From Marsupella aquatica (taxonomy: Eukaryota > Marchantiophyta), in assembly GCA_973895155.1 (NCBI GenBank), contig OZ316894.1, positions 2,170,001 through 2,234,000 of the forward strand: DNA of 64,000 nt, written 5' to 3'. Below the pieces are notes generated by a model that was not told the DNA's origin, ran no database searches, and was given only the letters and a program-made list of their open reading frames with translations. A program made the position numbers and the translations under genes. Numbering within the stretch: position 1 is the first letter of the stretch; each line of letters begins with the position of its first letter. Below, one piece after another: positions 34,740-45,780 of the stretch.

Positions 34740-37091
34740 CTAGGCCGAGAAGCCTGTTGGGGGATATTGGGTAGGTCTGATGAAATCTCCCGCAGTTGCT
34801 ATAGCTGATACCAACGCTGCAGTTTGAAGCATTCTGATTCCACTGCCTGTCCTGAGTGACGCCAGAGCTCCCGTTGTAGCTCCTGCGATGGTAGCATTCA
34901 CCTGTGACAGAAAGCGGACAAGAAATTACAACACACGAAACAGGGGAGTTGCCTCATCTGCTTGGCACTCTTGTGCTCTAAACCAGGCCACTTCATGCTG
35001 CACTAGAAATCATCTTTACAACAGTACTGCCTAACTCACATCACCCTGGCGAAAGTCAAAATTTCCGATTTCACGTATGTTGGAGGAAGATCAGTAAACA
35101 ATATATAAAAGAGACAACAACCCACCCAATCACTTTTCCTTCTCGCAGTTTCAACACCACAGTTCAATCCTAAGTACATCCCAGCAAAGATACCTGAAAC
35201 CACGAAACAGAATTAACAAAGGACATTGAAATGGACAAGGGCCCGGCGTATACTTCTGGCTTCGAGATTTCGTACAGATCAAGAATTGATGAGCCTGCCG
35301 GCAAGTAAGTTTTAAATCATAACAGCGAAAGAAAACTTGATTGTAAAGGGCCAGTACAACAGTCAACCCTCCCTTATCTCTTGCTCATACAATAATCAGC
35401 AAATTCTCCGAGAGCGCAGAACATTTGCTTTCGTAAAGACTGCGACTGGAGGTGTACTCACCCCATCCCAGACCATTCCTTGCAACTGACTTTGCCTGTA
35501 TCCAAAAGCACCAATGTTAAAATGTCTCGCCAGCATTAGCTATAAACATCGAGTGTGCAAAGTCTAAAAATCCATCATCATCAGGTCATATCTATGTCGA
35601 TAATTTTGGTCCATAATAAGATCCACACCGAGGAGACTGCGACCTAATCGCAAGAATGACTTATAGATCGGGTCTATTTTATCTCCCAGCTTACCGAGGT
35701 TGACAGAGGATCAATTCCAAACGCTCAGTGGAAGGGAAGGCAATGTTGAGCCTTTCAAAAAGCTTCAGTGGCTTACCACATAGGTGGCCCGAGCTGTCCC
35801 TTTATGCCCTGATACAGAAAAATAAAATGTTGTCAAGATGACATATATTGAAGTTAATCACCCTCCAGAATGAAGAACTTTCCACGAGGACGTGAAAACT
35901 TCCAGGGCCACTCTACTTTAAAAAGCCTCCGGAACACATTGACAATTTTCATGAAAAGGTAGAATCATGAGCTGGGTTATTGGACTGACCAAACTCTCTG
36001 GGTAAACAGTTCATGAATTCATGAATGCCAATCAATAGACGAGTCAGGCAGACATCTTCTGGGTATATCCACAAACCATAGGATTGCTTAAAATACCACT
36101 CACCCTCTTTAGTCGCATCGTAAGAACCCATGAAAAGTCCCCAAGCAATTCCAGCCTGCAAATCGATCCAGTTATAGTTATCAAAAAGAACAGCACGTGC
36201 TAGACGGTGCTCTGCCTCACAGAGGTAGGAGCATCCCGAAATTCATAGGTCTTAAGGTGCTGTGTTAACTGACAGCTCCTAGAGAGGCACTTGAAGTCAA
36301 AATAAGACTGCTTAGCCGCAAATGTTTATGGAAACGAATAAGTGGATGAGTTTCCTTATCAGGAGAGGGAAACCAGAAATCTCAACTGCCCAAATCCCAA
36401 CACTCTCGCTGTCAGAGTGCAAGTGGTGAGGACAAATGACAGTGAACACAGCGGTAAAAATCACCGGGTTGGTGCCTTGTCCATCTAGATTTTCGAGGCA
36501 ATCAGATACACGCAAACTTATTCTATTGCAAACCCCCGAAAGCACAGTTTTAAAACGCATTATGGTTTTCCAACCCTAGTTCAGCGCTAGGGGACCGCCA
36601 AAGAGATGGAGAACATCACTGGACAAGAAGAAAAACACGAAAAATGAGATGACACGCGCAAACTTCCGACTGAGAGCACCAATTGAAAAGTTAAAGCACA
36701 CTTACTGTAGGTTTTCGCTACATTTTGGAAACCCCGAACTCAAACGTAAATTACCCTCAACATTCTACACCTTTCCCTTCGTGACATGCCGAATCATGGG
36801 TCTTAATGTGGTACCTTATACTCAACAGTAGTAGCACTCACAGTTCCAAAATGCAGTCATTGTCATTGCCGAAGTTTCCCTCTCAGACTTCGACAGATGC
36901 CATCATTCACAAGTGCTCATTTCAAAGCAGTTTTTTGTCCTCTCAAACAACAACAACAACAACAACACTCGAAAAGGATCAAAGTCAAAATTACGAAATG
37001 AAGACTCACGTACTGTTCCGATGCGCACGAAGCCGTCCACTGCTCGAGACATACAAGGCGGCCCAGACTGATACAAATCTCGCAAATCCAT
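34740..37091 (-). CDS. OEP16-like PRAT-family channel protein, six exons
   Basis: The exons in transcript order are 37091-37014, 36155-36104, 35808-35777, 35495-35462, 35193-35126 and 34901-34740. They total 426 nt, or 141 aa, and all phases agree. Exons 2-4 are only 52, 32 and 34 nt. The protein has about four hydrophobic segments. It matches the PRAT (preprotein and amino acid transporter; Tim17/22/23-OEP16) signature exactly: AGMY, ten residues, R, three residues, D, six residues, AG, three residues, G. The closest relative I recall is OEP16-4, which shares the TAGxxxGLxxGxxDAxK pattern (here GTAGIAWGLFMGSYDATK) and KSDWVNATIAG. OEP16 proteins form amino-acid-selective channels in the plastid outer envelope, while other PRAT members act in protein import. 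Which membrane this one occupies is not shown. The start ATG gives a short soluble N-terminus (MDLRDLYQSGPPC). Confidence 0.88.
36944..36967 (+). repeat. (CAA)n microsatellite
   Basis: About seven CAA units lie within the first intron of the OEP16-like gene. Confidence 0.85.
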
Positions 37092-37235
37092 CCTCCCGCT
37101 CAGAATGTCTTCTCCTCTCCGCGTCTCCTCTTGTCTTTGCAATCTCTTCCCATGCGACTACGGTCTACTCTAGAAGTGGGTCTCAACCGATGCCCACGAG
37201 ACTCTCCGCCCCTCCCCGCCTCGCCCTCTTGAGGC

Positions 37236-38115
37236 TCTGTACAGCGCTGGGGCACGGCATATCGCACTGCATTATCCCGGCCCTTTACGGTTGAGGGCCG
37301 CCCGGTAGTTTAGCGGGCCGCAAAAACACAGCCACACTATACGCTCCTTTTCCTTTTCTGTTTCTCTTTCACACTTTACCAACATTTTCTGTTTCTTTTT
37401 CACGCTTTACCAACACAAGTCACACTATACTCTCCTTTTCCTTTTCTGTTTCTTTTTCACACTTTACTTTCTATTTGTCTTGTACTTGTATTTGTCTTGA
37501 AAATAAAAGAGGAAGAGCACTTAGTAGACTCTCCTCAACCCAATAATGACATACATTCTTTGCAGGGAACCCATTTCAGGATGAGGCCGCACGGATCCGA
37601 GAGGAACCCACACCAAGAAGGACAGAGGTAGTCAAGTGGGCAACCAGAGGCTAAGTAGATAATCAGAATTCCCATCCAATACCCACAAAACCCATCCCAT
37701 TACACACATATACCTGTGGGGAGGGGGGATAGTTACAGGCTAATTCTCTAGTCAGCTGACCTAAGCCAGTTTCACATCTTACTTTCCGTTCCTATTGAGA
37801 GCAAAGCAATTGAATATGGACGGTCAGGTCCCCCCATAAATTTAAAAATTGAGTTTAATTAGATAAATACTAGGATTTCTTGTAGAGTGTTGGGGGGCAC
37901 TGCATATCACACTGCATTATCCCGTCCCTTTGTGGTTGAGGGCCGCCCGGTAGTTTAGCAGGCCAACAACACAGCCACACTATACTTTACTGTTCTTTCT
38001 GTTAATTTCTTTTTTGCACTTAATTTTCCATTCCAACAGCAATTGTATGTGGACGATCAGGTTTGCCCATAAATTTGAGTTGAGCTAGACAAGATAAATC
38101 CTACTTGGGATTTCA
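37236..38115 (+). repeat. A-B-A'-B' duplicated block
   Basis: Block A (about 37236-37345) and A' (about 37884-37993) share CATTATCCCG, GGTTGAGGGCCGCCCGGTAG, TTTAGC and AACACAGCCACACTATAC. Block B (about 37798-37880) and B' (about 38033-38115) share GCAATTG, TGGACG(G/A)TCAGGT, CCCATAAATTT and GATAAAT. A to B is separated by about 450 bp, including repeated CTTTTCTGTTTCTTTTTCAC tracts (37344-37470). A' to B' is separated by only about 40 bp. Confidence 0.75.
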
Positions 38116-38784
38116 GTTTTTTCTGACAAAAGTTTAGGTGTCTTTATTGCAAATTTTAGGAATATTCGAAGCATCCTGATGAGTATATACCCAGTGTGAA
38201 AATAAATAGAGAGAAAATATTTTTGGACATTTTGCACTCTATGAGGCACTCTAATGTCAAAAGACATAAAAGAATGTTTCACCTTGGACTTGAGCTAACA
38301 GGATTGTCCCTGTACAGTTCTATATATATATAACATTGCCCAAGGACAAAAGACGCCACACTCATAGACAAGATCCTAAAGAGCCCAAAGAAAACACCAA
38401 TAAAGGGTAAAAAACAAGGAAAAAAACCTAGGAAGACTACATTCTCTTGATGGACTTTATCAGCATAAGGGGTTCATAGCACATTTCCCCTCAGAGGTGA
38501 TAATTTAAAGCGTAGAAAGTAATTATTTCATAATGTATTTTACAAAATTTGTAGTAAAATCAGTCAGCAGCCCGGTCAGTAGCAGAGTAACTTCAAATTG
38601 ATGTACAGTTGAAAATTACTGTAGCCACTAAATTTGAAATCCAAAGTCCAGGTGGGCAGGGCTTTGGCACAGAACCATCACATGCAAATAATTACAAAAA
38701 TCCTTCAGACAGTTTATGACTCCACAACAAGTGGATAGAGAGAGACTGGGAGAGAAACCGGAGAGCAAGTTGTAAGCAATACTA

Positions 38785-39195
38785 ACCTGAATACCCGTTC
38801 CTTGAACACAAATAAAGGTGAGGACAAAAAAACCTTGCAAAAGAGGGATTCCTTCCTATTTCCCATAATTCATCTTTGCCTCAATCCCTATTTTTTGCCT
38901 ACACCCTCACTTTCAATTATTCTCTTAAAGTCACGGTCTAGAGACTTAGCTCTGGGCAATAGGCCAAGAGAGTAGCTCTCAGTTGTGATCATGTACTTAT
39001 ACATACTAGCCTCATTACCCAGTCCTTGAACTTAAATAAAAGTGTGGACAAAACAAGACCTTGCAAAGGATTCCTTGCTACTTCTTGTACATGTGCGACA
39101 CAATCCCTATTTTTTGTCTGCACCCTCCCTTTAAATTCTACCCTTAGTTAGCGTCACCCTCTAGAGGGTTTACTCTAGATAGTTGGCCCATCTGT
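38785..39195 (+). repeat. Diverged tandem duplication, about 220-bp unit
   Basis: Two copies share TCCTTGAAC, AAATAAA, ACCTTGCAAA, TTCCTTCCTA/TTCCTTGCTA, CAATCCCTATTTTTTG and CACCCTC, then the AGTCACGGTCTAGAG/CGTCACCCTCTAGAG region. Confidence 0.65.
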
Positions 39196-42100
39196 TCTTT
39201 AGCAGTGTGATATATATTCAATATTGATATTGAGAGCCTGATTGAGAGCAGTGCAACCCTTGTGGGGAGTCATGGAGCAAGCCAAAATGTCATCAGGCGC
39301 CATGCCATTTAAAGGTCCCACCCAACCCCCAACCTAACAGCCATTGGCAATTGCTTTCTTTCTATATCTATATCTTTTACACAACCAAAAGACAATGTCC
39401 CGCCGTGGGCCAGTTGGGAGACCCCTTGGGTGGAGTCCCCTTCTACCTGTTGCAACCCCCCAACCCCGCCCCCCCCAAAAAAAAACAACAACAACAACCC
39501 TGCCCAAAAGGTTGACTTTCATCCCAAAACTAAGTCTAAATCCATGTCATCCTAGTGAACATCAACACTTCCATAGCTCTTGTGTGAACTTTGAAATTCT
39601 ATGGGTCAAGCAAACATTTTGGGACAGGGGTCCCATCCAACCTTGTAGCTCTGTATCGATAGAATCATACTTTCCCAATGAATAAATCATAGCGTGCTGG
39701 TATCTTTACTTTGAATATGCAAAGCGAGATTTTGGCCATGAATATAAAACATAGTAGGTAAAAAGCAATTTTATAGAAGGTCAAGATTAAACACTTATCT
39801 TAAAATATAATCTAAGATTCAATTTTAAAAATGTTTTCAGGAGCGAGCACAAAACGAAAATGATCTTTGGATATAAACCTTCTGAATTCTATATCCACGT
39901 CGCTTTAGTTAATTAGAATGCATGTTGTTTTTGATCCCATGCAATGGGAAAATGATATGGGAGCAAGAGGATTCCAAAAGCCATAAAATAAAACCGTCCT
40001 ACTGTAGTATTTTAAGCTCGAACATGCACTAGGAGATATCAGCTGTGAGTAAAAAGCACAGTAGGTCCAGATCAAACGACTTCTAGAAGATATCCAAGAT
40101 TCCCTCAAATTCTAAAATATTTATGCGTAATACAGAGGCACCCCAGGGAAACCATAGGTCAGAATATCAGATCCAAAATGGTTTCTTATCAACTTCTTTT
40201 GCACTATATCCATATTATCATAGTTAAAACGCAAGTTTAGTAGGTCCCGTTTGAATCTCAATATGGACTGGTGGAATCCATGGGAGATTAGAGCTTATCC
40301 CAGTAAATTGTGTCGTCCCAGTATTCTTGCATGGCCATCTGGGCAAGATGTCCGCCCTGAGTATAATAAGCATGTAAGGTCTAGATCAAACGGCTTCTGG
40401 AATATCCCCTAAGGGTAGGTTCTCACGTAGAGTTATGTTTATAACTACTGTAAGATGTTAAATGAAAAGAAAACTTGCTAGCTCAAGTGTGGGGTTTAGT
40501 TGAAACTCACATTTAAGATCATTAACGATCATTAGTTAGACTCAATCACTGGGCGGATACTTAATCAGGAAGTAAAGTGCCAAAACAAACCAGCCAAAAC
40601 TGTATATATAACTCGAGAAATAACTTTTGATACCTTTTTGGACCTTTAGGGTAATTTTTTATTATTAAAACATTGCAGAGCGCACAGCCGTAGATCAGAT
40701 CTTCCGGCAGGGTCGCCGTCATATTGCTACCGGTACAGTGGCGCGTGTTGGTTTACGCGGTCCGAGCTAACCACAGTTAACATAGTACAGTGGGTCGAAG
40801 TATCAAACCTGCCGGTTCGAACTCGTCGTCGGTAGTCCGTCTCTCCAGGTGGTGGGGTCGGCCAACGAGACTCTGCCATCACTGTGCCATCACTTCATTC
40901 GTCCGGAAACCCGTCTAGAGGGTTTGGGAGGCTTTTGTCGTGGACGACCTTCGAACAGGAACCGATAGCGTTGAGTGTTTTCCAGAAAAAAGAAAAGTTC
41001 TGACAGGCGCGTTCGTCTGTTGACATGTACGGTTTTGGGTTTGGAAAAGGTGGCGTTTCATACGCGTAGCATACGTACAGTACATCGAAATCGAGGCCTA
41101 TCTTTTGCATGGCCAACTTTTGTCACTAAAGTGGTGTCCTGTGCTCCTGTCTGTTACATCACTTGACATCCCTTCTTTACTTCGTGTCCTTGCTGTGCAT
41201 GTCAATCCCAAGAATTGTACCACTATAGTTCAAAAAGGGAAATCTGTCATCTAACACCCTCCCACACTGCCCACCTTAATATGTGCCTAGATTTAACATA
41301 AGGCATGGGAGCCATTTTTTTGTGAATTTTGGTAATGTTTTTAAAAGTAAAGGGAATGATGCATATATGAATTCATTCAAAGACCACTGAGGCAAGAACC
41401 AGTGGGCCATAGGATCATGTTTGTGGTTTGTACACGTTTTCTTAGTGGTACACTTTAGTAATTAGACTAGGTGGTGCAGAAAGCAAGTATCTTTCCCCAT
41501 TCCAAATAATTCTATCAATTAAACAACTTTCAAGCACTTTGTCAATAAAGATGTTCTTATTTATGATACTGACACAATTCTTTTGTATATACAAATATGC
41601 CCAGGTTTGTATATGAATGACAACTTCACCAATGTATCTAAGGGGACTAGATACTAAAAGAGTGACACATTTGTAAATAAAATAAAAATAGTGACAATCT
41701 CGGTGACAATATCATAAATTCAAACATCTTTAGTGGTAATGTACTTAAAAGCTGATCCATTGAAAACTGCTATTATTGGAAACGGAATTTGTGAGAGTGG
41801 ATGATGTAATGAGATGTCTTCCTCAAAACATTTCATAGAAAATGGCGCCATGTGTAGCTTTCCCAAGGAGAGAAACCTCAGAATGGAGAAGGAGATTCAT
41901 GAGTGCTTTAAGAGTGGAGTGAGATTAGGGAGATTGGCTCAATGGAATCTAAATCTTGCTAATCACTTGATGTAGCTTTTCCTTTGTCTCCTCACAGGCT
42001 ACACCAATCGGTCCCTGCCCGTTTCTCTATCTTTAATAGTTGACGGCATGGTTCAAACTGCAAACATGCTCTCCCTCCTTTCCTTCCTCCCCTTTGTATT

Positions 42101-43179
42101 TGGGGGTCACCTAGGATAAATGAGGCTTTGGCTAAATTTAAACCTTGGGATGAGAGAAAATAAGGTTTATTATATTGCTAGCTTCAACCAGGGACTCAAA
42201 CAAGAACCACACTCTATCACCAGTCTGGGCCATTGGTTGATCATGCATTTCAAGGCAAAAAGCAAATAAGCATGTGCGCCAATGGATAATGGCCATTAGA
42301 CTGCCAACACTTCCCTCACCATCCAACACATAAATTTCATGACTCAAAGAAAGATATGGCCGACTCAATCTTGCATGTGTTTGTACCTAACACCACTTCA
42401 ATAAATCCAACATATTTACTATCATAAATAGGTGTCATTGGAATCAAACAAATTACTTGTGACATCAAAGAGAGCCACAATTTTGAGAATTTGGAAATGT
42501 CATATTAGAATTCACAACACTGCAGAAATGTTTTGAATGCAAACTTTTTGGATGCACTGGTAATTCACAGCTGGAATTAACAAATTCCAAATTCCTGCAG
42601 TGATGTGAATTCACACCACCTGAGCACAGTGCTGCTATTGAAGATCAATACTGACCGACACAGGATGCTCCCACCCCCCTCTCAAGCTATGGCGGTCAGG
42701 TTGACACTCATCACAGTCGCTGTTGTTGGAAAACACAAAGTGAGGAATGGGGCCCCAACACTGATTCAAAAGGCCAAAATAATAGATGGGAAACCATAGA
42801 TTCTCATGACCAGCAAACCAGGCAAATGGAGGCTGCACATTTTAACCAGCATCTGCCGAACCTAACACGAACGGCTGTACAAATATCCTCACCGGCCAAT
42901 ATTTTTGAGAGCCCCTAGTCCCCAACATATGCTGTGAATCGTTTTTTGTTTGAATGCCTGGTGTGAAGTAATAATGATGCAATCTTCAAACTTGCACCCA
43001 GGTTAGGGTAGTATGAAATAATTACAAATATACATGGAAGTGTGGAGATAGGATGGTAGAAACTCCAAAATTTGCTCCTCTATCTGTATCCCAGGGTAAG
43101 GTAGTTTGATATAATTTAAGATAGAAAAGGAAATATGGAGATAGGATGGTTAAAAATACAGAGAAGATATCAATAGGGG
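39196..43179. other. Gene-free AT-rich stretch
   Basis: No gene, RNA gene or LTR is recognised. A more GC-rich island at about 40680-41150 shows no coding domain. Short open frames elsewhere (for example near 39344 and 42605) look random or low-complexity (C-run and CAACAA at about 39464-39498). Confidence 0.4.
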
Positions 43180-43465
43180 ATCTCAATGCTTCAAATCTGA
43201 TGGATCTTAACTCAATAGTTAAAGTTTACCAGTAGTTAAGGGTACGGCCAGAAATAAAAATTGGACTATTGTAAATCATAGTCCATAACCTTTTGCCATA
43301 AAGATTGATCATATGCCATGACCATATGTCAGTCTAGAGGCTAGAGAAAAACAAAAGAAAGATTTAATTTACAGAACCATGTGAAAAAAGTATGGCCATT
43401 TGCTTATGGTCAAAAACCTTCATCCATAACTTTGAAGCTTTGAGACTCACTAATTCAGTCTTGTT
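43180..43465 (+). repeat. Dispersed repeat, copy 2
   Basis: This stretch matches 23490-23790, sharing CTTCAAAT(C/T)TGATG, AATCATAGTCCATAACCTTTT, AAAGATTGATCATATG and ATAACTTTGAAGCTTTGAGA, and CTAATT(C/T)AGTC at the end. Confidence 0.6.
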
Positions 43466-43604
43466 GTGACGGAAATTGATCCAGGTTCAATCTATTTAAA
43501 TTCTTTTTCGTACCAGGGGCGGCAGGGGATGAAGAATGAGACATTGGGGAGAGAGCAAAACTTTATGAGAAGAATGTATGAACTTTTGTAAAGTTGAAAG
43601 ATGT

Positions 43605-45780
43605 CTCTCTGGCCTTTCTCCAAAAAACTAAAAATAAAAATGTAACTGTGCTCTATTTTACGTGATCAGGAAACAGGCCGGACATTTATAGTAAAGCGTT
43701 CACAAATTGACACTGCAAAATGTAGCCTGTTGACGGTGCAGTGCAAATCTTTGAAGGCTTGTCTGTGGCAAGTTTAAAAATAAAAAAAGCAACTGTGCAC
43801 AATTTTGACGTGATCCGAAAATAGGCAAGACACTGCGGAGTAACGCGTTCAAAAACTGACATTGTAAACGTAGCCTGTTGACGGCGTAGACAGTGCAGAT
43901 CTTTGAAAGCCTGTCAGTTTCCACTCCAAGAAATAAACAATGAAAACTGTAAACATGCACAGTTTTACACATGAATCCGGACACAGAAAGGACTTCTAGA
44001 GTGACGCGTTCAAAACCTGACAGTGTAAACGCAGCCTGATTACGGTGCAATGCAGGTCATTGAAGGCTTGTCTATTGTCTTTCTCCAAGAAACAAACAAA
44101 GAAACCTGTAAACATGCACAGTTTACACATGATCCGGACACAGGAAGAACGTTTAGAGTGTCGAATTCAACACCTGACAGTGTAAACGAAGCCTGTTGAC
44201 GGTTCAGTGCAGGTCTTTGAAGGCTTGACTGTGGCCTTTCTCCAAGAAATAGAAACAGAAAACTGTAAATATGCACAATTTACACATGATCCGGACACAG
44301 GAAGGACGATTAGAGTGACGCGTTCATAACCTGACAGTATAAAAGTAGCCTGTTGACAGGTCGTTGAAGGCTTGTCTGTGGCCTTCCTCCAAGAAATAAA
44401 CAATGCAAACTATATATCAAACTGTAAACATGCACAGTTCACAAATGATCCGGACACAGGGGACGGACGTTGGGAGTGACACATTCAAAACCTGACAGTG
44501 TAAAATAATCCTGTTGACAGGTCGTTGAAGGCTTTTCTGTGGCCATCCTCCAAGAAAGAAACGATGCAAACTTTAAACATGCACATTTTTACACATGAAC
44601 CGGGCACAGGAAGGACGTTTCGAGTGCCACATTCAAAACCTGACAGTGTAAAAGCAGCCTGTTGACAGGTCGTTGGAGGCTTTTCTGTGGCCTTCCTCCA
44701 AGAAGTAAACAATTCAAACTGTAAACATGCACAGTTTTACACATGATCCGGGGCAGAGGAAGGACGTTTCGGGTGACACATTCAAAACCTGACAGTGTAA
44801 AATCAGCCTGTTGACAGGTCGAAGAAGGCTTTTCTGTGGCCTTCCTCCAAGAAATAAACAATGCAAACTGTAAACATGCACAGTTTTACACATGATCCGG
44901 GGCACAGGAAGGACGTTTCGAGTGACACATTCAAAACCTGACAGTGTAAAATCAGCCTGTTGACAGGTCGAAGAAGGCTTTTCTGTGGCCTTCCTCCAAG
45001 AAGTAAACAATGCAAACTGTAAACATGCACAAATTTACACATGATCCGGGGCACAGGAAGGACGTTTCGAGTGACACTTTCAAAACCTGACAGTGTAAAA
45101 GCACCCTGTTGACAAATACAAATTGTAAACATGCACAGTTTTACACATGATCCGGGCACAGGAAGGAAGTTTCGAGTGACCCGTTCAAAACCTGACAGTG
45201 TAAAATCAGCCTGTTGACAGGTCGAAGAAGGCTTTTCTGTGGCCTTCCTCCAAGAAATAAACAATGCAAACTGTAAACATGCACAGTTTTACACATGATC
45301 CGGGGCACAGGAAGGACGTTTCGAGTGACACATTCAAAACCTGACAGTGTAAAATCAGCCTGTTGACAGGTCGAAGAAGGCTTTTCTGTGGCCTTCCTCC
45401 AAGAAGTAAACAATGCAAACTGTAAACATGCACAAATTTACACATGATCCGGGGCACAGGAAGGACGTTTCGAGTGACACTTTCAAAACCTGACAGTGTA
45501 AAAGCACCCTGTTGACAAATACAAACTGTAAACATGCACAGTTTTACACATGATCCGGGCACAGGAAGGAAGTTTCGAGTGACCCGTTCAAAACCTGACA
45601 GTGTAAAAGCAGCCTTTCTCCAAGAAATAAACAAACGAGAACTGTAAACGTGCGCAATGTTTACCGGGACCGGAAACCGGCCGGGAGGTTTTACAGTGCG
45701 TTCAGAAAACGTAGCCTGTTCTGTTGACGGTGTAGTAGGAGTAGTTAGTGCAAGTTTTTGAAGGGTTGGTGCCTTTCGCC
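43605..45780 (-). repeat. Satellite-like tandem array, about 149-bp unit with 402-bp higher-order repeat
   Basis: About 13 units each contain CCTGACAGTGTAAA, CCTGTTGACAG, CTGTGGCCTTCCTCCAAGAA, AACTGTAAACATGCACAGTT and CACATGATCCGG. The CCTGACAGTG motif recurs near 44015, 44173, 44330, 44491, 44639, 44789, 44938, 45087, 45191, 45340, 45489 and 45593. Spacing is about 149-160, except for two shortened units of about 104. The pattern 149+149+104 occurs twice, giving a 402-bp higher-order unit at about 44938-45593. Units at both edges are diverged and the central ones nearly identical. Open frames on the minus strand across the array are a by-product of the repeat. The array ends at the GC-rich leader of the next gene. 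Confidence 0.9.

Noticed and set aside
36806-37294. 162-codon plus-strand ORF
   Set aside because: It is antisense to the well-supported first exon of the OEP16-like gene and has no domain.
40810-40840. GGTTCGAACTC resembling a tRNA T-loop/B-box
   Set aside because: No A-box, anticodon stem or acceptor stem at the right distance.
43605-45780. Regularly spaced repeats resembling a CRISPR array, and overlapping minus-strand ORFs of 75-153 codons
   Set aside because: Whole units repeat without unique spacers, and the genome is eukaryotic. The ORFs are one frame of the satellite unit with variable ends.
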